Source: Pseudoxanthomonas sp. (GTDB lineage: Bacteria > Pseudomonadota > Gammaproteobacteria > Xanthomonadales > Xanthomonadaceae). From it: DNA of 64,000 nucleotides. The notes below the pieces were generated by a model. That model was not told the DNA's origin, searched no databases, and saw only the letters and a list, made by a program, of their open reading frames with translations. Position numbers and translations under genes: made by a program. Where the stretch lies: NCBI RefSeq assembly GCF_002863005.1, contig NZ_PKDG01000015.1, forward strand, positions 434,001 through 498,000. The letters run 5' to 3'. Below are positions 43,678 to 51,953 of the stretch, in pieces (positions within the stretch are counted from its first letter, which is position 1; each line of letters starts with the position of its first letter).

Positions 43678-44565
43678 ATGACAAGGAAGAAAAAGCGTTC
43701 ACCCCATCGCGACCGGCCCGCGGCGCCGGCGCCGCGTCCGGCCACACCGCCGGACCGGGTGATGCTGGCCCTGGCGGCGCTGGGCCTGCTGATCACCGGC
43801 TACCTGGCCTGGACGGCGGGGAGCGGGTCGACCTCGGCGTTCTGCGGCGCCGACGGGGGGTGCGATGCGATCCGGCGCAGCGGATGGTCCACGCTGCTGG
43901 GCGTGCCGATGGCGCTGTGGGGCTTCGGCCTGTATGCGCTGGTCGCGCTCGTGTCGCTGGCACGCAAGGCGTCGCCGCTGCTGCGCTGGCAACGCCAGTG
44001 GCGGCTGGTACTGCTGGGACTGGCGGTCAGCGTGTACCTCACCGCGATAGGGGCGTTCGTGCTCGATGCGTACTGCATCGGTTGCCTGGCCTCGCTGGCG
44101 GTGCTGGCGGCGATGTTCGCGTGGCTGCAGCTGCGCCGTCCCGCCTCGGCGCCGGGCCGGCCGTGGACGCGCTGGTGGGGGATGCAGGCGGTGCCGGTCT
44201 TGTTGGTGCTCGCGGTCCTGCACGTGCACCAGAGCGGACTGCTGCACCAGCGACCCGAGAGCCGTCGCGCAGAAGCGCTCGCGCAGCACCTGACCGCCTA
44301 CGGCGCGAAGTTCTATGGTGCATCCTGGTGCGTGGAATGCAGTCGGCAGAAACGCCACTTCGGCCACGCGGCGGAGCGCCTGCCCTATGTGGAATGCTCG
44401 CCGGGGGGACGCAATGCGCCGATCGTCTCGGCGTGCGCATCGGCGGGCGTCACCGTGTTCCCGACCTGGGTCATCGACGGCATCGAACACAACGGCGTGA
44501 TGGAGCCGCGCCAATTGGCGGTGCTGACGCGCTTCGACTGGGACAAGGCCCGCCCCGCCGACTGA
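43678..44565 (+). CDS. VKOR-family membrane protein fused to a thioredoxin-like domain
   Basis: 295 residues. A VKOR module of four or five helices (residues 28-185) with conserved cysteines: C56 and C62 in the loop, and the CxxC in YCIGC (C133, C136). After a fifth helix a thioredoxin-like domain starts at about 205 with YGASWCVECSRQK (C218, C221) and ends TVFPTWVIDGIEHNGV. Such fusions reoxidise DsbA-type partners using quinone, so this is likely an alternative route for disulfide formation. C62 in GGCDAI is followed by SGWSTLLGVP, consistent with the VKOR catalytic loop. The CDS begins with a charged N-terminus. Confidence 0.85.
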   Translation: MTRKKKRSPHRDRPAAPAPRPATPPDRVMLALAALGLLITGYLAWTAGSGSTSAFCGADGGCDAIRRSGWSTLLGVPMALWGFGLYALVALVSLARKASPLLRWQRQWRLVLLGLAVSVYLTAIGAFVLDAYCIGCLASLAVLAAMFAWLQLRRPASAPGRPWTRWWGMQAVPVLLVLAVLHVHQSGLLHQRPESRRAEALAQHLTAYGAKFYGASWCVECSRQKRHFGHAAERLPYVECSPGGRNAPIVSACASAGVTVFPTWVIDGIEHNGVMEPRQLAVLTRFDWDKARPAD

Positions 44566-44588
44566 GGTGGCCGGAACGCCGGACAAAG

Positions 44589-44615
44589 AAAAAGGGCCGT
44601 GAGGCCCTTTTTTCT
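44589..44615. terminator. Bidirectional terminator between VKOR gene and bamD
   Basis: Stem AAAAAGGGCC (44589-44598) with GGCCCTTTTT (44603-44612), loop GTGA, with T-runs on both strands. It serves the convergent genes on either side. Confidence 0.88.
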
Positions 44616-44633
44616 TCCGCAACCGTTGGACGG

Positions 44634-45521
44634 TCAGTCGTCCTTGCGCTGGTCCACGGTATTGCTGGACTTCTCGCCGGCGAACGGATTCAGGCGACGC
44701 ACCATCCACGGGTAGTCCGGGAACTTGCCGGCCAGCCAGGGGTGCTGCGGGTCGTTGAGTTCCAGCACGCGCCTGGCGTCATCGGCCAGCGTCTTGTTGC
44801 CCAGATGGGTGTACGCCTCGGCCAGCACGGCGATGGCATCGTACTGGTAGGCGCTCTGCGGATAGGTTTCCAGCAGGTACTTGGCGCGGCTGGCGGCCGA
44901 CACCCATGCATCGCGTCGCAGGTAGTAGATGGCCGTGTCCAGCTCATGCAGGGCGAACTGGTCGCGCAACGCGGTCATGCGCTGGCGTGCATCGGCGGCA
45001 TACCGGCTGTTGGGGTAGTTCTCGGCCACGCGGGCGAAGTCGTTGTAGCCCTGCATGGGCGTGGCCAGGTCGCGGCGGCTGGCATCCAGGCGCCATACCT
45101 TCTGCAGGAAGACCGTGTCGCGGTTGGAGTTGGCCAGTCCGCGCAGGTAGTACATGTACGGGATGTTGCGGTGGGTCGGGTAGGTGCGGATGAAGCGGTC
45201 GATGGTGGTGACCGCGTCGTCCAGCTTGCCGGCCTTGTACTCGGCGTAGGCCGATTCCATCAGCGCCTGTTCGGTGTAGGGACCATACGGGTACTGGGCG
45301 ATCAGGCGGCGGAAGCTCAGCAGGCCGCGGTCCCAGTTGTTGTTGGCCATGGCCTGGTGCGCTTCCTGGTACATCACCTCGACCGGCTGGTTCTCCGCCG
45401 CGTCCTTCTTCTTGAAGATCTTGCCGCAGCCGGTACCGGCGAAGCCGACGACCAGGGCCAGCAGCACGAGACGGGTGGTCGCGGAGGGGCGGGAGAAGCG
45501 GGGGAAGGCACGCTGGGTCAT
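44634..45521 (-). CDS. bamD: Outer membrane assembly lipoprotein BamD
   Basis: Essential lipoprotein partner of BamA in inserting beta-barrel proteins. 295 residues, longer than E. coli BamD (245). Signal peptide with a lipobox ending VGFAGTGC (Cys32). Then tetratricopeptide-like repeats: [84 protein letters not shown]. The start is the ATG at 45521. Divergent from rluD, as in E. coli. A TATCAT -10 candidate is near 45558-45563 on the minus strand. Confidence 0.95.
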   Translation of the reverse strand: MTQRAFPRFSRPSATTRLVLLALVVGFAGTGCGKIFKKKDAAENQPVEVMYQEAHQAMANNNWDRGLLSFRRLIAQYPYGPYTEQALMESAYAEYKAGKLDDAVTTIDRFIRTYPTHRNIPYMYYLRGLANSNRDTVFLQKVWRLDASRRDLATPMQGYNDFARVAENYPNSRYAADARQRMTALRDQFALHELDTAIYYLRRDAWVSAASRAKYLLETYPQSAYQYDAIAVLAEAYTHLGNKTLADDARRVLELNDPQHPWLAGKFPDYPWMVRRLNPFAGEKSSNTVDQRKDD

Positions 45522-45639
45522 GGGCTGGCGGCAGGCCGCGGCAGGGAAACAGGCCGTCGATGATAGCCTAGGCGCCGCCTTCGCCATGAACAATCGGCCA
45601 ATACGGACCGGCGCATGGCCTCTCTGGACGTCTTCCCGC

Positions 45640-46614
45640 ATGACCGAACCCGATTCCCCCGATACCCCGCGCACGGCCATCGTGCCCGCCAGCGCCGCCG
45701 GCCGCCGCTTCGATGCCGCCCTTGCGGAGCTGTTCCCCGAGTTCTCCCGCTCGCGCCTGACCGAGTGGATCAAGTCCGGCAATGCCCTGCTGGATGGACA
45801 GGTGGTGCGGCCGCGCGATCCGGTGCGCGGCGGCGAAACCGCCAGCCTGGACGTGGTACTGGATACCCAGACCCACGCCGCGCCGGAAGACATCCCGCTG
45901 GACATCCTGTACGAGGACGAACACGTCTTCGTGCTGGACAAGCCCGCCGGCCTGGTGGTGCACCCCGGCGCCGGCAATCCGACCGGCACGCTGGTCAATG
46001 CGCTGCTGTTCCGCGATCCGTCGCTGTCGGCGCTGCCGCGGGCGGGCATCGTGCACCGGCTGGACAAGGACACCTCCGGCGTCATGGTGGTGGCGCGCAC
46101 CCTGCCGGCCCACACCTCGCTGGTGGCGCAGCTGGCCTCGCGCGACGTGCACCGGCAGTACCTCGCCGTGGTGGTCGGCGCGATGGTGTCCGGCGGTACC
46201 GCCAACGCGCCGATCGACCGCCACCCGCGCGACCGCCTGAAGATGGCGGTACGCGAGGACGGCCGCGACGCGGTCACCCACTATCGCCTGCGCGAACGCT
46301 TCCGCGCGCACACGGCGCTGGAATGCCGACTGGAAACCGGCCGCACGCACCAGATCCGCGTGCACATGGCGCACATCAAGTACCCCATCGTCGGCGACCC
46401 GCTGTACGGCGGTCCGCTGCGTTTGCCGAAGGGCGCCAGCGACGACCTGATCGCGGTGCTGCGCAGCTTCCGCCGACAGGCACTGCATGCGGAAACGCTG
46501 GAATTCGCGCATCCGGTCAGTGGTGAGCCCGTGCGGGTCACCGCGCCGGTGCCGGCCGACATGGTCGCACTGCTGGCTGCGCTGCGCGCCGACAGCCAGG
46601 CCAGGCGCGGATGA
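45640..46614 (+). CDS. rluD: 23S rRNA pseudouridine synthase RluD
   Basis: Makes pseudouridines 1911, 1915 and 1917 in helix 69 of 23S rRNA, by family. 324 residues. N-terminal S4 domain ([35 protein letters not shown]), then the catalytic HRLDKDTSG with Asp142, and the [29 protein letters not shown] block near residues 230-255. Beginning at ATG 45640. The stop overlaps pgeF by 4 bp (ATGA), so the two are probably co-translated. Confidence 0.96.
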   Translation: MTEPDSPDTPRTAIVPASAAGRRFDAALAELFPEFSRSRLTEWIKSGNALLDGQVVRPRDPVRGGETASLDVVLDTQTHAAPEDIPLDILYEDEHVFVLDKPAGLVVHPGAGNPTGTLVNALLFRDPSLSALPRAGIVHRLDKDTSGVMVVARTLPAHTSLVAQLASRDVHRQYLAVVVGAMVSGGTANAPIDRHPRDRLKMAVREDGRDAVTHYRLRERFRAHTALECRLETGRTHQIRVHMAHIKYPIVGDPLYGGPLRLPKGASDDLIAVLRSFRRQALHAETLEFAHPVSGEPVRVTAPVPADMVALLAALRADSQARRG

Positions 46615-47381
46615 ACCGCGCGCCGGTGGTGCATGCCGACTGGCCGGCACCCGCCGGCGTGCACGCCTTCACCACGCTGAGGCACGGGGCCGGTCATTCC
46701 GCCACGCCGTTCGACACGTTCAACCTGGGCAACAAGTACGCGGCCGATGGCGATGACCCGGCCGTGGTGGCCCGCAACCGCGCGCAACTGGCGGAGCTGG
46801 CCGGACTGCCTTCCGCGCCGCACTGGTTGAAGCAGGTGCACGGCACGGATGTCGTGCGCGTGGACGTGCCTGCCGACTCCGCCGCACCGGAGGCCGTCGC
46901 CGATGCGCTGGTGACCTCGGAGCCCGGCGTGGTGCTCGCCATCCTGACGGCCGATTGCCTGCCCGTGGTGTTCGCGGCGAAGGACGGCCGCGAGATCGCC
47001 GCCGCGCATGCGGGCTGGCCGGGACTGTCCAAGGGCATGCTGGAAGCGACCCTCGCCGCGATGCGCACCCCGGCCACGGAGGTGATCGCATGGATCGGCC
47101 CGGCGGCCGGGCCGCAGCGCTATGAAGTTGGCGAGAACGTGTTCGACGCCTTCGTCTCGCAGGATGCGGGCGCGGCCGCGGCCTTCGCGCCGACGCGTCC
47201 GGGCCATTGGCTGGCCGACCTGCCCGCGCTCGCGCGCCGCCGCCTCGTTGCGCGCGGCATGCGGGCGGAGGACATCCACGGCGGCGATCTCTGCACGATC
47301 AGCGAACCCGACCGCTTCTTCTCCCACCGCCGCGACGGCCGCAGCGGACGCATCGCCACGCTGGCGTGGATGCAGCCGTAA
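46611..47381 (+). CDS. pgeF: Peptidoglycan editing factor PgeF (YfiH, laccase domain)
   Basis: Multicopper-oxidase-like fold; E. coli PgeF removes L-Ser-containing stem precursors from peptidoglycan synthesis. 256 residues. The conserved metal/catalytic set His77 (KQVHGTD), Cys116 (TADCLPV) and His133 (AAHAGWPGL) is complete, and [15 protein letters not shown] and [16 protein letters not shown] follow at the C-terminus. The ATG lies in the rluD stop overlap. bamD-rluD-pgeF order is the familiar gammaproteobacterial arrangement. Confidence 0.95.
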   Translation: MNRAPVVHADWPAPAGVHAFTTLRHGAGHSATPFDTFNLGNKYAADGDDPAVVARNRAQLAELAGLPSAPHWLKQVHGTDVVRVDVPADSAAPEAVADALVTSEPGVVLAILTADCLPVVFAAKDGREIAAAHAGWPGLSKGMLEATLAAMRTPATEVIAWIGPAAGPQRYEVGENVFDAFVSQDAGAAAAFAPTRPGHWLADLPALARRRLVARGMRAEDIHGGDLCTISEPDRFFSHRRDGRSGRIATLAWMQP

Positions 47382-47905
47382 GCCCGCTGTTCGCAGCATT
47401 GCTGGGGCCGGCGTTCACCACGCTGCCGGAACCGGTGCGCGCGCTGCATGTCGCGCAGGGACTCAAGCGGTACGTCGGCGAGGTGCAGGTCGAACGCGGA
47501 TCGGGCCTGCTGTCGCGGCTGGTCGCCGCGGCCACGCACCTGCCACCCGCGGGCACGGGCCCACTGTGCGTCGAGATCGACGCATCGCCGGACCACGAAC
47601 GCTGGATTCGCTACACCGGCGGCCGCGCCATGCCCTCACGGTTGTGGCGCGAGGGCGACGTGCTGTGCGAAAGACTGGGCGTAGCGACGTTCGGGTTCCA
47701 CTTGGAGGTCGTGAACGGGGCGATAGTCTGGCGCGTCGTCCGGGTCGGCGTGTTCGGCGTGTGGCTACCGCCCGGCTGGTTCACCGGCGTCGGCGCGCGC
47801 GAGTCCGCGGACGGCGAGCGTTACGCGTTCGATGTGTGGGCCTCGTTGCCGCTCGTCGGACTGCTGGTGCACTACACGGGCTGGCTGGATGTACGCAACG
47901 AGTGA
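47366..47905 (+). CDS. DUF4166 family protein
   Basis: 179 residues from a GTG at 47366, overlapping pgeF by 16 bp; no ATG is in reach. The block FAALLGPAFTTLPEPVRALHVAQGLKRYVGEVQVERGSGLLSRLVAAATHLPPAGTG is typical of DUF4166 (often found fused to saccharopine-dehydrogenase-like proteins). It ends in a hydrophobic strand-rich region (LVHYTGWLDV). Biological role unknown. The overlap with pgeF suggests co-translation. Confidence 0.7.
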   Translation: MDAAVSPLFAALLGPAFTTLPEPVRALHVAQGLKRYVGEVQVERGSGLLSRLVAAATHLPPAGTGPLCVEIDASPDHERWIRYTGGRAMPSRLWREGDVLCERLGVATFGFHLEVVNGAIVWRVVRVGVFGVWLPPGWFTGVGARESADGERYAFDVWASLPLVGLLVHYTGWLDVRNE

Positions 47906-47913
47906 ATGGCTGT

Positions 47914-48091
47914 CCTTCTCCCCGCGTGCGGGGAGAAGGTGCCCGGAGGGCGGATGAGGGGCGCTTCTCGTTGTCGACACGGGAGCGGGCGTCAGTGCAT
48001 CGCGCGTTGCGCCTGTGCGGTGGCGCGATGGGTGGCAGGCTCCGTTCGCCCCTCAACCGCCGTTGGCATCCTCTCCCCGCGCGGGGAGAGG
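47914..48091. repeat. MITE-like element with 48-bp terminal inverted repeats
   Basis: The left end holds CCTTCTCCCCGC/GCGGGGAGAAGG (47914-47939, loop GT) followed by GGGCGGATGAGGGGCG; the right end is its reverse complement with small changes, ending in the 22-bp palindrome at 48070-48091 (CCTCTCCCCGC arms). The ends match over about 48 bp; total length about 178 bp. No transposase gene inside. Lies 9 bp after the DUF4166 stop. Confidence 0.7.
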
Positions 48092-48121
48092 GGGAATCAT
48101 CCTGTTTGATGGAGAGGTTGC

Positions 48122-48538
48122 GTGACGACACGGGATTCATCCCGCCCGCAAGGTCCGGTCATCGTCTTCGACGGCATCTGCGTGCTGTGCAACGGCTGGG
48201 TACGCTTCTTGTTGAAGCATGACGGCGAAGGCCGCTACCGCTTCGCCGCCATGCAGTCAGAGCGCGGACGCGCGCTGCTGGCGACGCACGGCCTGGACCC
48301 CGACGATCCGGCTTCGTTCCTCCTGGTCGATGGCGATAGCGCGTGGACCGACAGCGACGCCATCCAGCGCGTGCTGACCGGGCTGGGCGGAGCATGGCGC
48401 CTGGCGGGGGTCATCGCATGGGTGCCGCGTTCCGTGCGCGATCCGCTGTACCGCTGGATCGCGCGGAATAGATATCGCTTGTTTGGCACCACTGCATGCC
48501 ACGTGCCGACGGAAAAGGAGCGCGCGCGCTTCCTGTAG
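48122..48538 (+). CDS. DCC-family thiol-disulfide oxidoreductase (DUF393)
   Basis: 138 residues. The thioredoxin-like fold begins with VIVFDGICVLCNGWVRFLLKHD; the DxxCxxC pattern is DGICVLC with Cys20 and Cys23. Later VDGDSAWTDSDAIQRVLTGLGG and PRSVRDPLYRWIARNRYRLFG are typical of the family. It starts at GTG 48122 with GGAGAGG upstream. The TAG stop (48536-48538) is part of a palindromic repeat, and a degenerate copy of the last codons follows at 48667-48700. Confidence 0.85.
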   Translation: MTTRDSSRPQGPVIVFDGICVLCNGWVRFLLKHDGEGRYRFAAMQSERGRALLATHGLDPDDPASFLLVDGDSAWTDSDAIQRVLTGLGGAWRLAGVIAWVPRSVRDPLYRWIARNRYRLFGTTACHVPTEKERARFL

Positions 48539-48601
48539 CGTGCGCCGCGCGCACGACGGGCGGTGGAGGGATCCTGCGGTCGTGCGCACGGCGCACGCTA
48601 C
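48535..48601. repeat. REP-like family 2 palindrome, copy A
   Basis: Arms 48535-48557 and 48579-48601 pair over 23 bp with one mismatch; the left arm begins GTAGCGTGCGCC. The TAG in this arm is the stop codon of the DCC gene. A second copy lies 166 bp downstream. Confidence 0.85.
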
Positions 48602-48666
48602 GCATTCATCCAGGCGGGTGTCGGGACCCGGCGACGTTCGCGCCTGGCTTCGGAATGACACGGTGT

Positions 48667-48700
48667 CGTGTACCAACAGAACAGGAGCGGGCGCGGTTCC
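48667..48700 (+). pseudogene. Degenerate copy of the DCC gene 3' end
   Basis: 48667-48700 aligns with 48502-48534: translated in the matching frame it reads CRVPTEQERARF against CHVPTEKERARF at the end of the DCC protein. Together with the adjoining palindrome it forms a direct repeat of about 100 bp. Only the last dozen codons are recognisable. Confidence 0.6.
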
Positions 48701-48797
48701 GTAGCGTGCGCCATGCGCACGGCGGGCGGTTGACGGATCCTGCGGTCGTGCGCACGGCGCACGCTACGCCGTCATCCCGGCTTGCGACGGGATGACG
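48701..48797. repeat. REP-like family 2 palindrome, copy B, plus GGGATGACG hairpin
   Basis: Arms 48701-48723 and 48745-48767 repeat copy A. Directly after it CGTCATCCCG (48770-48779) pairs with CGGGATGACG (48788-48797), a 10-bp stem lying 10 bp before the end of the TonB receptor gene and a possible terminator for it; the same motif occurs downstream of metK. Confidence 0.75.
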
Positions 48798-48807
48798 GCG
48801 GGGTCCA

Positions 48808-51222
48808 TCAGAAGGTGTAGCGCACCCGGGTGTAGTAGTACGCGCCGTTGCTGCCGATGGGCGACAGCACGTCGTAGGGCAGGTTGCCGAAGTAGTAGAT
48901 GTCTTCGTTCGACAGGTCCGGGTACTCGTCGGTCAGGTTGAGTCCACCCAGCGCCACGCTCCACTTCGAGGAGACCTTGTATTCGACTTCCGCATCCAGC
49001 TGCCACTCGGCGCCGTAGGTCTGTTCCGGCTCGAAGCCGCCGCCGAAGTTGAACACGCGCTTGGCGCTGCCATGGCGGCTCACGCGGCCCAGCAGCGACC
49101 AGTGCGTGTTGTACCAGGTGGCGGTGAAGGTGCCGCGCGTCCGCGGTGCGGCGTCGGTCAGCGTGTTGCTCTCCTCCACGCCGAACAGGACGTAGCTCGG
49201 GTCGATGGCGAGCAGTTCCGCCGGCGTGGACGCGATGTTCTTCAGCTCGGTCTTGGCGTAGCTGTAAGCGCCGGTCAGCAGCAGGTTGCCGTCGCCCAGC
49301 GCCTGCCGCCAGTTGGCCACCACTTCGGCGCCTTCGGTGCGGGTGTCGGCGGCGTTGATGAAGAAGTTGGCGCTCTGCACGCCAGGCACGCCGAAGTTGT
49401 CCAGCACGAAGTCCGTCAGCGCGTCGCCGCTGATGCGTTCGGTAAGCGCCACGCGATCGTCGATGTCGATGCGGAACACGTCCAGCGACACGTCGAAGTG
49501 CTCGCCGATCCGGCTGGTGAAACCCAGGCTGAGGTTCAGCGACTTCTCCGGATCCAGGTCCTGCGCGCCCAGCGCACGGGCGATGGGGTTGTTGACCGAC
49601 AACAGGCGGCCCTGGGTGAGCTGGCCGGATGCGTCGTAGCCGGTGGAGGTCGACTCGAACCCGATCTGGCTCAGCGACGGGGCGCGGAAGTTGTTCGACA
49701 CCGAGCCGCGCAGGGCGAACGCGGGCGCGAATTCGTAGCGGGCGGCGAGCTTGCCGGTCAGCTCGCCACCGAAGTCGTCGTAGTGCTCGTAGCGCGCGGC
49801 GATGTCGGTGGTGAATTTCTCGCCCCACTGGCTGCTGAGGCTGGCGTAGACGCTGGACACGTCGCGGTCGAGGTCGGCGGTGTCCTGCGGCGTCAGTCCG
49901 CCACCGGCCTGCGAACCGGTCGGGCGATCAGTGTAGGGGCCGGCCGCGTACGAAGCCGGATCGCCGGCACCGGTCTCGAAGGTTTCGTGGCGGAACTCCA
50001 CGCCGGTGGCGAACGTATGCGCGCCGAACACGCGGCTGATGTCCAGGTTCAACAGGGTCTGGCCGGCGTCGTAATCGCCGGTCTTGAAGCGGGTCGGACT
50101 GGTCGGGCCGAGCGAGGCGTTGAGTGAATTGCGCAGGCGGTAGGTGAATGCGTTGCGGCCGTGGTTGAGGCTGGCGTCGTAGTCCCAGTCGCCCCACTGT
50201 CCGCGCACACCGGCCACGCCGGCCAGATCCAGGTTGTCGCCTTCCGAGATCGGGCGGTAACCGTTCGGATACACCTCCTTCCAGTTCGCCACGCCATCGG
50301 GGTAGCGGAAATAGTTGGCGCCTTCGGTATCGCTCTGGTGGTAGGTGCCGAAGGCGTACAGCTCGGCCGATTCGCCCAGCGGTACGGCCGCGTTGAGCCA
50401 CGCGTTGATGTCGCGCGAACTACCGTCGCCCAGCACGTAGTTGCGCTGGCCGGCCAGGGCCAGGTTGTCGGGCGTCTGCTCCTCGAAGAACGGGATCTGG
50501 TCGAAGCCGGCGCGATTGGTGCCTTCGCGCTGCTTGTACTCCAGGCCCACCCGGAAGAAGCCGCCGTCGCCGATGCGGTCGCCGACCTGCGCGCTGAAGA
50601 AGCCGCTCTGGCCGTCGGTAACGGTCTGGTCGATCGGCTCCACCTTCGTGTGGTGCGCGCCGTAGCTGGCTTCGAAGGCGCCACCTTCCGGCGCGTCGTT
50701 GAGGATCACGTTGATGACGCCGGCCACGGCATCGGAGCCGTACTGGGCGCCCGCGCCGTCGCGCAGCACTTCGATGCGCTTGATCGCGCTGACCGGGATG
50801 GCGTTGAAGTCCACCGGCGTGTTGCCCTTGCCGATCTTGCTGTCGGTATTGACCAGCGCGCTGGTGTGGCGGCGCTTGCCGTTCACCAGCACCAGTACCT
50901 GGTTGGGGCTCAGGCCGCGCAGCTGTGCGGCGCGGATGTGGTCGGCGCCGCCGGAGTTGGACTGGCGCGGGAAGTTCAGCGACGGCAGCAGCGCCTGCAG
51001 CGCGCTGCCGAGTTCGCCGTTGAGCACGCCGGCCTTGCGGATGTCCTCGGCGGTCAGCACGTCGATGGGCGAGGTGGATTCCAGCGCGGTGCGGTCGGTG
51101 GCGCGGGTGCCGGTGACGATCACGGCGTCCAGGTCGGTGGCGCCGGAAGTCTGTGCAGCTGCGGGGAGGGCAAGCGCCAGGGCGATGGCGGCGCCCAACG
51201 GGGCAAGGATCGGATGCGGCAT
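48808..51222 (-). CDS. TonB-dependent outer membrane receptor
   Basis: 804 residues. Signal peptide MPHPILAPLGAAIALALALPAAAQ, then the DLDAVIVTGTRATDRTALESTSPIDVLTAEDI region with a TonB box, plug domain (RAAQLRGLSPNQVLVLVNGKRRHTSALVNTDSK, IKRIEVLRDGAGAQYGSDAVAGVINVIL) and a 22-strand barrel. The GLSPNQVLVLVNGKRRH signature groups it with carbohydrate/polymer-type TonB receptors of unknown ligand. It ends YYYTRVRYTF, a proper aromatic C-terminus. A paralogue is at 60569-62974. Upstream is a TATCGCTT inverted repeat that may be an operator. Confidence 0.92.
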   Translation of the reverse strand: MPHPILAPLGAAIALALALPAAAQTSGATDLDAVIVTGTRATDRTALESTSPIDVLTAEDIRKAGVLNGELGSALQALLPSLNFPRQSNSGGADHIRAAQLRGLSPNQVLVLVNGKRRHTSALVNTDSKIGKGNTPVDFNAIPVSAIKRIEVLRDGAGAQYGSDAVAGVINVILNDAPEGGAFEASYGAHHTKVEPIDQTVTDGQSGFFSAQVGDRIGDGGFFRVGLEYKQREGTNRAGFDQIPFFEEQTPDNLALAGQRNYVLGDGSSRDINAWLNAAVPLGESAELYAFGTYHQSDTEGANYFRYPDGVANWKEVYPNGYRPISEGDNLDLAGVAGVRGQWGDWDYDASLNHGRNAFTYRLRNSLNASLGPTSPTRFKTGDYDAGQTLLNLDISRVFGAHTFATGVEFRHETFETGAGDPASYAAGPYTDRPTGSQAGGGLTPQDTADLDRDVSSVYASLSSQWGEKFTTDIAARYEHYDDFGGELTGKLAARYEFAPAFALRGSVSNNFRAPSLSQIGFESTSTGYDASGQLTQGRLLSVNNPIARALGAQDLDPEKSLNLSLGFTSRIGEHFDVSLDVFRIDIDDRVALTERISGDALTDFVLDNFGVPGVQSANFFINAADTRTEGAEVVANWRQALGDGNLLLTGAYSYAKTELKNIASTPAELLAIDPSYVLFGVEESNTLTDAAPRTRGTFTATWYNTHWSLLGRVSRHGSAKRVFNFGGGFEPEQTYGAEWQLDAEVEYKVSSKWSVALGGLNLTDEYPDLSNEDIYYFGNLPYDVLSPIGSNGAYYYTRVRYTF

Positions 51223-51262
51223 GGAAAGTCTCGTGGGGCGAGGGGAGAAACCGGATAAAGTC

Positions 51263-51288
51263 TATCGCTTTATTGCGATGAAGCGATA
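51263..51288. promoter_or_regulatory. Inverted repeat TATCGCTT/AAGCGATA in receptor-DUF3574 intergene
   Basis: Perfect 8-bp arms 10 bp apart, in an AT-rich stretch about 40 bp before the receptor ATG on the minus strand. Size and position are those of a repressor operator; the regulator is not identifiable from this window. Confidence 0.5.
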
Positions 51289-51406
51289 TATTAAGTCGCG
51301 ATGCGGCGGCTGCGTCATCTCTGCTCCCCATCTGCTTATGCCGCCGCGTCATATGGCCGTCGCGTCGGCATGTTCCATCCTGTCCTCCTCCCACGAGGTT
51401 TGCCCC

Positions 51407-51880
51407 ATGTCGCATCGCGCTGTCTGGTTGTCGGTCCTGCTTGTGCTCGCCGGGTGCGTGTCCACGCCACCGCCGTCCTCTCCCGCCACCCCCACCGCCT
51501 CGTTGCAGGGCGACGTGTTGCGGCCCGCGACCGCCAGTGGCTGGGTACGCAGCGAGCTGTATTTCGGGGTGGGCGAAGAGACGGGGCCGGCCGACCGTCC
51601 GCAGGCCGAGCCGATCACCGAGGCGATGTGGCGCGCGTTCCTGGACAAGGAAGTGACCGCGCGCTTTCCCGATGGCCTGACTGTGTTCGATGCCTACGGC
51701 CAGTGGCTGTTCCGCGGTGCGAAGGAGCCCAACCGCCTGAAGACCAAGGTGCTGGTGGTGCTGCACGAGGACACGCCGCAGCGCCGCGCCGACATCGAGG
51801 CGATCCGCCTGGCATGGAAGCAGGCGACCGGCCACCAGTCGGTGCTGTGGTCGCGCCACGCGGTGGACGTATCGTTCTGA
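51407..51880 (+). CDS. DUF3574 lipoprotein
   Basis: 157 residues with a lipobox LVLAGC (Cys16) after a short signal peptide. The remainder fits DUF3574: SELYFGVGEETGPADRPQAEPITEAMWRAFLDKEVTARFPDGLTVFDAYGQWLFRGAKEPNRLKTKVLVVLHEDTPQRRADIEAIRLAWKQATGHQSVLW. No activity is established. Divergent from the TonB receptor, followed by the NCS2 permease. Confidence 0.8.
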   Translation: MSHRAVWLSVLLVLAGCVSTPPPSSPATPTASLQGDVLRPATASGWVRSELYFGVGEETGPADRPQAEPITEAMWRAFLDKEVTARFPDGLTVFDAYGQWLFRGAKEPNRLKTKVLVVLHEDTPQRRADIEAIRLAWKQATGHQSVLWSRHAVDVSF

Positions 51881-51953
51881 ACCCGGTGCGCCCGCCGATC
51901 GCGCGGACGCTTATGCTGGCGACCTCCCGCCCACCCCACTGATTACCGACTCC

